Origin: Chitinophaga barathri
Lineage (GTDB): Bacteria > Bacteroidota > Bacteroidia > Chitinophagales > Chitinophagaceae
Direction of reading: 5' to 3'
DNA: 64,000 bases
Assembly: GCF_003807585.1 (NCBI RefSeq)
Contig: NZ_RMBX01000006.1
Coordinates: 1 to 64,000, forward strand
The notes under the pieces were generated by a model, which worked only from the letters and a program-made list of their open reading frames with translations, was not told where the DNA came from and did no database searches. The position numbers and the translations under genes were made by a program. Position 1 is the stretch's first letter, and each line of letters opens with the position of its first letter. Shown here one piece after another: positions 17,426 through 24,549 of the stretch.

Positions 17426-18571
17426 ATGTACAATAAACAAGTGGTTTTTATCGCGGCCTGTCTGGGCCTGTTGCTGTTCGGCATTACGTTGATCACGCTG
17501 GGCGCCGTAGTGCTGGACCTGCGCCTGAAATTCGGCCTGGACGGCGTGGCCGCGGGCACCTTGTTTTCGATCATGCCCATCGGCATTCTTACCGGCTCGC
17601 TTTTTTTCGGTCCCATCTGCGACCGGTATGGGTATAAGTTATTACTGGTACTGGCCTGCCTGGGCTTAGGCCTGGGGTTCCAGGGTATCGCGCACGCCGG
17701 CTCCCTCACATGGCTAAAGGCCTCGATATTTTTATTCGGACTAAGCGGCGGGGTGGTGAATGGCGCCACAAACGCTGTGGTAGCAGATATCACCATGCGC
17801 GGGAAAGGCGCATCGCTGAGCCTGCTGGGTGTATCGTTCGGCATTGGCGCGCTGGGCATGCCGCAGGTATTGGGCGCGCTGAAACATCACTATCAATGGT
17901 TCGAGATCGTGTCCGCAGTAGGCTGGCTTACGCTGGCGATGGCGCTGATGTTCGCCATTATCCGTTTCCCGCCTGCCAAACACCAGCAGGGTTTTCCGCT
18001 CGCGCAGGCAGGGCGTTTGTTCTCAGACCTTACCCTGGTGATGATCGGATTCTTCCTGTTTTTCCAGAGCAGCTTCGAAGCGATCATCAACAACTGGACG
18101 ACCACTTATCTCACCGCGGGCGATCATATGGAAGAGCAGGCGGCGCTGTATGCCTTGTCGTTATATGTGGCAGGGTTTACCGTTATGCGCCTGCTTTCAG
18201 GGACCGTACTCCGCACCGTACCGCCGGCGGGTATGCTGGTGGTGTCGTTATTGCTGATGCCGGCGGGCATTGTATTGTTGCAGGTGAGCAGCTCGTTTGT
18301 ATGGTCCGCGGCGGGATTGATATTGCTGGGCGCCGGGCTGGCGGGTGGTTTTCCTATCATGCTCGGGTTTGTCGGGGAGCGGTATGCCGCCCATTCGGGT
18401 ACGGCTTTCAGTTTTGTGCTGGTGATAGCACTCATCGGCAATATGCTGGTGAATTATATGATGGGGCTTATTGTGCAGGCGTACGGTGTGCAGCACCTCA
18501 TCACGGTGGCGTTCGCGGAGTGGCTCCTGATGTTGCTGCTGTGCAGCCGGATCGTAAGACGTTTAAAATAA
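17426..18571 (+). CDS. MFS transporter, probable sugar permease
   Basis: 381 residues with about 12 membrane helices. The loop between helices 2 and 3 has the MFS GxLxDRxG-type element (GPICDRYGYKLLLVLACLG). The size and glycine-rich helices resemble the FucP/sugar-proton symporter group, but the substrate is not readable. Gap to ROK 131 bases; the SIS gene starts 11 bases downstream, so all three are probably one operon. Confidence 0.85.
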   Translation: MYNKQVVFIAACLGLLLFGITLITLGAVVLDLRLKFGLDGVAAGTLFSIMPIGILTGSLFFGPICDRYGYKLLLVLACLGLGLGFQGIAHAGSLTWLKASIFLFGLSGGVVNGATNAVVADITMRGKGASLSLLGVSFGIGALGMPQVLGALKHHYQWFEIVSAVGWLTLAMALMFAIIRFPPAKHQQGFPLAQAGRLFSDLTLVMIGFFLFFQSSFEAIINNWTTTYLTAGDHMEEQAALYALSLYVAGFTVMRLLSGTVLRTVPPAGMLVVSLLLMPAGIVLLQVSSSFVWSAAGLILLGAGLAGGFPIMLGFVGERYAAHSGTAFSFVLVIALIGNMLVNYMMGLIVQAYGVQHLITVAFAEWLLMLLLCSRIVRRLK

Positions 18572-18582
18572 ACCTTATCCAT

Positions 18583-19344
18583 ATGCTCGCAAAACAATGG
18601 CTGGCCAATGCCCGGCAGGTAATGGCGCAGATCGAGGACACACAAATGGACAACATCCGCATGGCCGCGGAAACCATGGCGGACAGTATCGCCTGCGGCC
18701 GCTGGGTACACACTTTCGGCTGCGGTCACGCTACTATTCCCATCGAAGAGATGTACCCGCGCATCGGCGGCTTCGTGGGATTTCACCCGATGATAGAATT
18801 GCCGCTCACCTTTTTTACCCGCATCACCGGCGAAATGGGCGTCCACCAGTTTGTATTCCTGGAAAGGGTGGAAGGTTATGGTGTGGAGATCATGAAAGGC
18901 TACAACTTCGACCCAAGGGACACCATGTGGCTGTTTTCCCATTCCGGTATCAACAATGTGAACATCGACGTTGCCATTGAAGCAAAAAAACGCGGCATGA
19001 AAGTGATCGCTTTCGGCTCCGCCGAAGAGGCAAAGGGTAAACAGACGCGTCATTCCAGCGGCAAGACCATCTTTGACGTAGCGGATATTGTAGTGGATTC
19101 CTGTGCGCCTATCGGCGATGCGTCCGTGCCGCTGAAGAACCACCAGGATAAAATCGGCCCGGTGTCCACCATGGCATTTATCACCTGTGTGTGGATGACG
19201 GTATGTACGGTGGCGGAAATACTTTCGGAGCGGGGCGTTCAGCTGCATATTCACCCTTCCCACAATGTACCGGGCGATACCACCGCGCGGCAGCGGCTGG
19301 AAGATGCGCTGGCTGCATATAAGGAGAGGATTGCGGGGGTATAG
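18583..19344 (+). CDS. SIS domain-containing sugar-phosphate protein
   Basis: 253 residues from ATG 18583. The SIS (sugar isomerase) fold shows in GRWVHTFGCGHATIPIEEMY and LFSHSGINNVNIDVAIEAKK, with VIAFGSAEEAKGKQTRHSSG and the downstream DIVVDSCAPIGDASVPL, as in the UPF0309-type SIS proteins. The frame stays open far upstream inside the MFS gene, but that part is not protein-like. Together with ROK and MFS it suggests catabolism of an amino sugar or phosphosugar. Confidence 0.85.
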   Translation: MLAKQWLANARQVMAQIEDTQMDNIRMAAETMADSIACGRWVHTFGCGHATIPIEEMYPRIGGFVGFHPMIELPLTFFTRITGEMGVHQFVFLERVEGYGVEIMKGYNFDPRDTMWLFSHSGINNVNIDVAIEAKKRGMKVIAFGSAEEAKGKQTRHSSGKTIFDVADIVVDSCAPIGDASVPLKNHQDKIGPVSTMAFITCVWMTVCTVAEILSERGVQLHIHPSHNVPGDTTARQRLEDALAAYKERIAGV

Positions 19345-19376
19345 ACGGGACTGGTGTATAGGAATTTCAGGACAAA

Positions 19377-19400
19377 AAAAAGCTGCCCGGACAAGGCAGC
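19377..19400 (-). terminator. Terminator of the blaI-blaR1 operon
   Basis: Stem GCTGCC (19382-19387) / GGCAGC (19395-19400), followed on the minus strand by seven T, 36 bases past the BlaR1 stop. On the plus strand it also sits just after the SIS gene. Confidence 0.75.
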
Positions 19401-19435
19401 CTTTGTTGTAAGGTAAGACTAGTAATAGAAAGTTA

Positions 19436-21397
19436 TCAGCATTGGTCTGCCGGTGGCACAAACTGTTTTTGCAGGGCCGGCGGCAATGACTGTTCTGCTT
19501 TTTCCCTGAATGAGGGTTTGATATGTTTCGGCGAATGCCATTTTATTTTCGCGGGTTCTTTTTTCACTTCTTTAACAGGGCTCTTTTTACGCTCAGGCGC
19601 AGCGGGCTTTTTTTCCTGGGGCAGGGAGCCCGTCGCGTCATACGCTTCGAACAGCGCATACGTGATCGGTTCTATCCTGATCACATCGGTATTCAATTGT
19701 ACCTGTTTCAGAAAGGCGTTTATTTTCACCGTCCGTTGGGGTACTTTAGTTACCTGGAGAGAGGTGGGTTTGAAAAGATCATCGCCTCCGGCTTCTTTAC
19801 GGGCGGGCTTTGACTTCATCTTTTTTTGCAGGGTGGAATCGGCTGACAAAGATTTAAATTTCTGGTTCTTATAGGTGCTGTCCCAATGGGAAGAAAGCTT
19901 CATCTTAAGACTTTTCAGGAGAATGGTGTCCGCCGCCATCTTATATAACTTATAGTGTAACTGGTCAGATTGCGTAGTCAGGTTGCTTTTTAGCACATGC
20001 ATAAATGTGGAATCAAAACCCTTCATTTTTTCCAGATACTGCATCCGGTATACACTATCCACTTTCATTTCCTTCAGATACTGGCCTTTCATGCTTTTGA
20101 GGCGGGTGGTATCCATAGCTATCTGATACAGCTTGTAGGCCAGTAAGCTGTCTTTTGACTGGAGCTGCTTGTACATTTTATAGTATACGGTGTCTGTGCT
20201 GAATGTAATGACACGAACGCTGTCTTTGGATTTCAGCTTGTATACCTTCACGGAATCCGATTTCAGGGGAACCCGTTTTACCGGCCTTATTACCGTGTCC
20301 CTTTTAACTTTTACCACCTTAAAAGGCTTCACCGTGGTGTCTTTCACTATTTCCAGCTCTAATTGCGGGGTGGTGGCAGCTTGGGCAACTGACTGCTCTC
20401 CGGCAGGTACGAACCCGAATGCGGTGATACCGGCAAGCCCGAGGAGAAGAATACCTTTTTCCATAATGGTCAGTTTTTTGTTTTCGTTGGTGAGCAATCG
20501 TTTCACGCGGTCCAGCAGGTAAAACCGTTTGCGGCCCAGGCCCATGCCCAGCTGCAATTCCGGCTCCCCGGCGTTTTCAAAGGCCACGAGCGCCTGCAGG
20601 TAACTGGCCCGGTGAGGAGTGTGAGCCATGGCAATGTCATCGCAGCAGGCTTCCCGTTCTTCCCGGATGCAGGCGGAGATCCAAAGCAGGGCAGGATTAA
20701 AGAAAAAGATCGTTTCCGCAAAACGCTGCAGGATGTTCACAAGATAATCGCGGCGGCGGATGTGTGCCAGCTCGTGCAGCAGGATGGCTTCCAGCTGGTC
20801 CGCGGGCAGCTGTGCCAGCAGGCCTGCGGGTACGTAGATGCAGGGTTTCAGCCAGCCGACAGTAAACGGCATTTGTACCCTGGCGGATTCCATCAGTTTT
20901 ACAGGAGCGTGGATGCCCAGGGAAAGGGCCAGCTGCCGGAGCTTTCCGGCCCATTCCACAGGCGGTTGAATGGTATTAGAATGGCGGATGCGAAAGATGT
21001 GGTAGAAGCCGGCGCCCAGCCTGATACATTTCAGGAGGAATATAAGCGCCCAGATCATCATGATCTGCATGGTGTGCGCATCGATAAACTGCAGGATACA
21101 CGCGAGCAGGTCCGGCTGCGGAACGGGGGCGTAAGTTACAGCCACGGCAGCGGCAATGGCGGCCGGGGCAGCGGGAGCAGCCTGCATTTCAAGATAAAAG
21201 GTAAAACCCGCACCTGCCATGAACAGCAGGAGCACAGCGCCCAGGAGGTTGTACCGGAGGCTGGCCCTGGAACGTTTGGTGAGCAGCAGTACCAGCCCGG
21301 CCAGCAGTGCGGCGGGAATGCCCTGCCAGAGGGAGTGCAGGAAAGTGCGGCAGAGGGCCTGCAGAATATCTTCGGAGATCCATGCGGTAACAGGCAT
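19436..21397 (-). CDS. M56 family metallopeptidase, BlaR1-type sensor
   Basis: 653 residues. Three N-terminal membrane helices (about 20-40, 50-68, 110-128), the zinc protease motif HELAH at 208-212 with downstream EREACCDDIA, and a fourth helix near 310-330. The long extracytoplasmic C-terminus (about 340-653) is Lys/Asp-rich with repeated LYK-x-DTxxLKSLK-like units instead of a penicillin-binding domain, so the signal sensed is probably not a beta-lactam. Family logic: signal triggers the protease, which inactivates the BlaI repressor encoded 10 bases upstream. Confidence 0.9.
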   Translation of the reverse strand: MPVTAWISEDILQALCRTFLHSLWQGIPAALLAGLVLLLTKRSRASLRYNLLGAVLLLFMAGAGFTFYLEMQAAPAAPAAIAAAVAVTYAPVPQPDLLACILQFIDAHTMQIMMIWALIFLLKCIRLGAGFYHIFRIRHSNTIQPPVEWAGKLRQLALSLGIHAPVKLMESARVQMPFTVGWLKPCIYVPAGLLAQLPADQLEAILLHELAHIRRRDYLVNILQRFAETIFFFNPALLWISACIREEREACCDDIAMAHTPHRASYLQALVAFENAGEPELQLGMGLGRKRFYLLDRVKRLLTNENKKLTIMEKGILLLGLAGITAFGFVPAGEQSVAQAATTPQLELEIVKDTTVKPFKVVKVKRDTVIRPVKRVPLKSDSVKVYKLKSKDSVRVITFSTDTVYYKMYKQLQSKDSLLAYKLYQIAMDTTRLKSMKGQYLKEMKVDSVYRMQYLEKMKGFDSTFMHVLKSNLTTQSDQLHYKLYKMAADTILLKSLKMKLSSHWDSTYKNQKFKSLSADSTLQKKMKSKPARKEAGGDDLFKPTSLQVTKVPQRTVKINAFLKQVQLNTDVIRIEPITYALFEAYDATGSLPQEKKPAAPERKKSPVKEVKKEPAKIKWHSPKHIKPSFREKAEQSLPPALQKQFVPPADQC

Positions 21398-21407
21398 AAC
21401 AGCAATT

Positions 21408-21800
21408 TTATTTTTCCATTTTCTTCAGGAGCTCGCGTATCGCGTCCAGTTCTTTTTTGGAAGTCTTTTTATTGCCCAGCAGCTGCATCATGAGGCTGCT
21501 GGCAGAACCGTTGAACATAGTGTCCACAAACCTGTCCAGCAGGTGGCCTTTGGTGGAATCTTCCTCCACGGCGGGGCTGTACACATGTTTCATCTGGCTC
21601 TCGTCGCGGTTGAGCAGTTTTTTGTCCACCATGATCTGCATGAGTTTCAGGGTAGAGGTGTACTGCACTTCCCGTTTTTGTTCATTCAGCACATCGTTCA
21701 CCGTTCTGACGGTGGAAGGGCCCAGCTGCCAGAGCACCTGTAAGATCTCCAGTTCGGAGCGGGTAGGCTCAGGGTTCGCTTCTAGTTTTTGCTTCTTCAT
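21408..21800 (-). CDS. BlaI/MecI/CopY family transcriptional repressor
   Basis: 130 residues. N-terminal winged helix (PTRSELEILQVLWQLGPSTV, then VNDVLNEQKREVQYTSTLKL) and a C-terminal dimerisation helix region (LLDRFVDTMFNGSASSLMMQ). Paired with BlaR1 in the usual order. It probably represses its own promoter; a perfect 10-bp palindrome lies inside that promoter. Confidence 0.93.
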   Translation of the reverse strand: MKKQKLEANPEPTRSELEILQVLWQLGPSTVRTVNDVLNEQKREVQYTSTLKLMQIMVDKKLLNRDESQMKHVYSPAVEEDSTKGHLLDRFVDTMFNGSASSLMMQLLGNKKTSKKELDAIRELLKKMEK

Positions 21801-21804
21801 GTAC

Positions 21805-21834
21805 TAAAGGTAGGAAATATTTCGTACGAACAAA
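21805..21834 (-). promoter_or_regulatory. blaI promoter with palindromic operator TTCGTACGAA
   Basis: Read on the minus strand: TTTG (21834-21831), 18 bases, then TACCTTTA (21812-21805), just before the BlaI start. The spacer contains the perfect palindrome TTCGTACGAA (21821-21830), well placed for repression by BlaI. That BlaI binds it is inferred. Confidence 0.55.
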
Positions 21835-21960
21835 ATTTTACCCATTGAATTTTCAAAAAAGGATGAGGCGGGCCGGGAGGGAGGGGATGGGAAATATTGA
21901 AAATCAATGGGGAAGGGCGGTTAATTATCAGGTCTGAAAAAAGCATAAATTAGCTGTCTT

Positions 21961-22431
21961 ATGAAAACTGTACCAACTTTATACGAATGGGCTGGTGGCC
22001 GGGAGGCCTTTGAGCGGCTGACGGAACTTTTTTATGGCAAGGTATTGCAGGATGAGTTGCTGGAGCCTGTCTTCAGGCATATGAACCCGGAGCACAGCAA
22101 ACATGTGGCGCATTTTATAGCGGAGGTGTTTGGCGGCCCCAAAACATACACAGAGGATGATAATGGCAGTCATGCCGGGATGGTGCGCCACCACCTGGGC
22201 AAAATGCTGACGGAAGCGCAGCGCAGGCGTTGGATGGCGCTGTTGCTGGACAGTGCGGATGAAATAGGCCTGGCGTCGGACCCGGAGTTCCGCTCCGCCC
22301 TGGTGGGGTACCTGGAATGGGGCAGCCGCCTTGCGATCATGAATTCCAGCACAGCGGACAACCCCATCAGCGAAGGCGAGCCGATGCCCAAGTGGGGCTG
22401 GGGGGAGACCGGCGGACCGTATCAACCGTGA
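21961..22431 (+). CDS. Group II truncated haemoglobin
   Basis: 156 residues. N-terminal YEWAGGREAFERLTELFYGKV, the proximal region HAGMVRHHLGKML and the C-terminal LEWGSRLAIMNS are typical of group II (TrHbO-like) truncated globins. Binds haem and small gases such as O2 or NO. No obvious partner; it lies just before the tRNA where the island begins. Confidence 0.9.
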   Translation: MKTVPTLYEWAGGREAFERLTELFYGKVLQDELLEPVFRHMNPEHSKHVAHFIAEVFGGPKTYTEDDNGSHAGMVRHHLGKMLTEAQRRRWMALLLDSADEIGLASDPEFRSALVGYLEWGSRLAIMNSSTADNPISEGEPMPKWGWGETGGPYQP

Positions 22432-22499
22432 AGGATGGACGGAATAATACCGCTCCCGATGCGCTACCATAGCGGAATAAAAACTTTTTGCCGAGAACT

Positions 22500-22530
22500 T
22501 TTGATTTTAACCGATTAGCCTGTATCTTTG
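22500..22530 (+). promoter_or_regulatory. Promoter of tRNA-Met
   Basis: TTTG (22500-22503), 19-base spacer, TATCTTTG (22523-22530): a perfect Bacteroidota housekeeping promoter, about 50 bases before the mature tRNA. Confidence 0.85.
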
Positions 22531-22581
22531 CACTCCGAATTTGAAACGGCTGGTACTACCAGGGATTTCAGACGCGGATTT

Positions 22582-22655
22582 GGCGAGGTAGCTCAGGTGG
22601 TTAGAGCGTTGGATTCATAACCCAAAGGTCTCGGGTTCAACTCCCGATCTCGCTA
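22582..22655 (+). tRNA. tRNA-Met (CAU anticodon)
   Basis: 74 bases without encoded CCA. Acceptor GGCGAGG/TCTCGCT with discriminator A, D-arm GCTCAGGTGGTTAGAGC, anticodon loop TTCATAA, T-arm TCGGG-TTCAACT-CCCGA. CAU is most often elongator Met; tRNA-Ile2 (lysidine-modified CAU) cannot be excluded. Its 3' end is the integration site of the adjacent element and is also antisense to the last codons of the recombinase gene. Confidence 0.95.
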
Positions 22656-24160
22656 CGAATGGGATTTTCACCCAAATCATTAGAGGACTGTTCTACAAAG
22701 AGCAGTCCTTTTTCTTTGAGCTTCACCGCGTTATGTGCAAGCGCCGGATTGATCGAAGGTGTTCTAAATGCGCCTTCGTGATATGTGAGGCCATGTTTGA
22801 ACACCCCTCTCAGGATGCTGTGTTTTTGTGTAACAGTTGCTTTTCGATAGATACTTTTTATGGAGGTCAGGTAGGGGAGAACCTGGTACAGTTTATCCCA
22901 TTTTTCATTTCTGTTTTTCGTCAGCGAGTTGATCTCTTCCATTAACAGCGCGCGCTGGATTTGAAATTTCTTGTGCCACTTTTTGTAGGTGTCAGGCTCG
23001 ATAACGTCCTCCATTAAACGGGTTTCGTTTTTTTCAATCTTCTGGTTTATTTCTTCCAGCTGCCGGGATTTTATGGCTACCTGTTGGGTTCTTTCGTTCA
23101 GGGCTTCTCCCATTCTTTCTTTGGCCTTTTGAGCAATGAAGATGGTTTGATCCGGGCGGAAGCTGCTGAGTTCGAGAATTTCATCCAGCTGCGCATGCAG
23201 TTTTGTGGCCGGGAAGTTACGGCCGTTGTGTATCCGGCAGCGGTAGTAATTGTAGTATTTTTTCTTGCCTTTGCTCTTGCCTGCTGTCAGATTCTGGCCG
23301 CAGGTACATTTCAGAATTCCGCGTAGGGGAACCTCTTCAATAGGCATGGACTTGTTAGGTTTGAGGTTGCCCAGCAGTTCTTGCGCCCGCCAAAACTCTG
23401 ATTCTGTAATAATGGGTTTGTGCAAACCGGGGATGATCCTTTCCGGGGTTTTCCTGTTCGCCGGCACTTTTATCAGCCCGGCATACAGGCAATTATTCAG
23501 GACGCGGGGAACGGCGGAGTTACCGGAATAGGTAAAGCCGAGCGCCTTTGCTTCTCTGTGTATTTGCTTAAAGGGATGGCCTAATAGATAATCGCGGAAT
23601 ATCTTTTTGATAACAAAGGCCCGCTCTTCATCGATCTCTATGAATCCTTTCCCGCCTTCGACTTTCACATTCCTGTAACCAAAGGGAGCTTTGTTGACGA
23701 AACGCCCGCTTTCCAAAGCCTGCCGGATGCCTTGGGAAGTTCGGCGGCGGATGTTGAAAAGCTCGTTGTTTGCCATCATGTATTTGAAGGCGCGGGTCAT
23801 GAAAACGTTGGGGTCGGTGGTGTCGAGGTCTACCGGTTCACTGGTGGCCAGTACCTTTATCCCGAACTTCATTTCCAAGTGGTTTATTTTCATGAGGGCT
23901 TCCGGCAGGTTGCGGCTGAAGCGGTCATGATCCATCACTATTAGGAACTGAACTTTGCCTTTGTGCTTTTTTATGAAGGCTTCCAAGGCTATCCAGTCCG
24001 GGCGGTCGAAGGTGAAGCTGCTTTCCCCATCATCCTCGAACAGGTTCAATAGTTCAAGGTTGTTTCTCGTGCAATACTCTTTAATGCTGCTTTTCTGATA
24101 GTCCAATGAGTATTTGGACTGGTCTTTCGTGCTGATTCGTACGTACCCGATTGCATTCAT
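22637..24160 (-). CDS. Large serine recombinase (integrase)
   Basis: 507 residues. Resolvase catalytic domain with nucleophile Ser10 (GYVRISTKDQ), MDHDRFSRNLPEAL, and IRRRTSQGIRQALESG at the E-helix; recombinase domain from about 160 (APFGYRNVK); zinc ribbon near 290-320 (LKCTCGQNLTAGKSKG with later YRCRIHNG); a coiled coil about 360-400. It catalyses integration and excision of the element. The last codons (RSEIGS-stop) lie in the tRNA 3' end: only the final TGA and part of a Ser codon come from the tRNA outside the repeat. Across a rejoined att the frame continues into 32 further codons now located at 30687-30783, so the integrated gene is 3'-exchanged. Confidence 0.95.
   Translation of the reverse strand: MNAIGYVRISTKDQSKYSLDYQKSSIKEYCTRNNLELLNLFEDDGESSFTFDRPDWIALEAFIKKHKGKVQFLIVMDHDRFSRNLPEALMKINHLEMKFGIKVLATSEPVDLDTTDPNVFMTRAFKYMMANNELFNIRRRTSQGIRQALESGRFVNKAPFGYRNVKVEGGKGFIEIDEERAFVIKKIFRDYLLGHPFKQIHREAKALGFTYSGNSAVPRVLNNCLYAGLIKVPANRKTPERIIPGLHKPIITESEFWRAQELLGNLKPNKSMPIEEVPLRGILKCTCGQNLTAGKSKGKKKYYNYYRCRIHNGRNFPATKLHAQLDEILELSSFRPDQTIFIAQKAKERMGEALNERTQQVAIKSRQLEEINQKIEKNETRLMEDVIEPDTYKKWHKKFQIQRALLMEEINSLTKNRNEKWDKLYQVLPYLTSIKSIYRKATVTQKHSILRGVFKHGLTYHEGAFRTPSINPALAHNAVKLKEKGLLFVEQSSNDLGENPIRSEIGS
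22641..22659 (+). repeat. Left attachment site (att), 19-bp direct repeat copy 1
   Basis: ctcccgatctcgctacgaa, covering the end of the T-arm, the acceptor 3' side and four bases beyond. An identical copy is at 30784-30802. The two bound an 8.1-kb element, as expected for site-specific integration that restores the tRNA 3' end. Confidence 0.88.
22685..22713 (+). terminator. tRNA-Met terminator lying inside the recombinase gene
   Basis: Stem GGACTG (22685-22690) / CAGTCC (22703-22708) followed by TTTTTCTTT. It terminates the tRNA transcript, yet the same bases on the other strand are recombinase codons (GLLFVEQSS). The incoming element therefore brings a replacement terminator. Confidence 0.7.
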
Positions 24161-24429
24161 AACGTTTCGTTTAAAATAAGTTCGACAATGATACAGGCCA
24201 TTAACTCACAAAATTCAATCTCTTCTTGATTCATATGCCCGGTGTTTATATTGTGGAAAATAATAAACTATGTGGTGAGGGATGCGGGGAATGTGGTGGA
24301 CGACGAATATACGAAATAGGAGATAGGGATTCCAAATTTTTGTTAGGGAAAATTGTTGACAAATGTCATCAATTTTTAATTGTGAGGATGATTTTAACGT
24401 TTAATTAAGGGTTAAGTAAATGAGCAATA

Positions 24430-24549
24430 AAAAAAGCAGCCCGCCCAGGCTGCTTTGGTGTCTACATTCTTAATGCATATAAGAAGTAAACTAATGCTTG
24501 TGTGTGGGAACCCTTGCGAGCTTTAATTTGAGCGGAGCATATGAGAATT
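24430..24549 (-). ncRNA. Candidate DRT3 non-coding RNA with CACACACA template
   Basis: This follows the drt3b stop directly and ends at a strong terminator (stem AAGCAGCC/GGCTGCTT at 24434-24455, then seven T on the minus strand). Read on the minus strand it contains CACACACA (24506 to 24499) flanked by CCC and AGCATT, then a hairpin TTCTTA/TAAGAA (24467-24485). DRT3 systems are known to need an ncRNA. I recall that the Drt3a product, poly(GT), is copied from an ACACAC template in it, which is what appears here. The 5' end is unknown; it could be cut from the operon transcript. The remainder of the gap to 24160 is AT-rich with nothing else recognisable. Confidence 0.6.
24434..24455 (-). terminator. 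Terminator of the DRT3 operon
   Basis: Perfect 8-bp stem AAGCAGCC / GGCTGCTT with loop CGCCCA, followed on the minus strand by seven T. About 95 bases downstream of the drt3b stop. Confidence 0.85.

Noticed and set aside
17710..18582. Long in-frame extension upstream of the SIS gene
   Set aside because: It is antiphase with the MFS gene and reads as Arg/His/Gly-rich noise; the SIS domain starts naturally at 18583.
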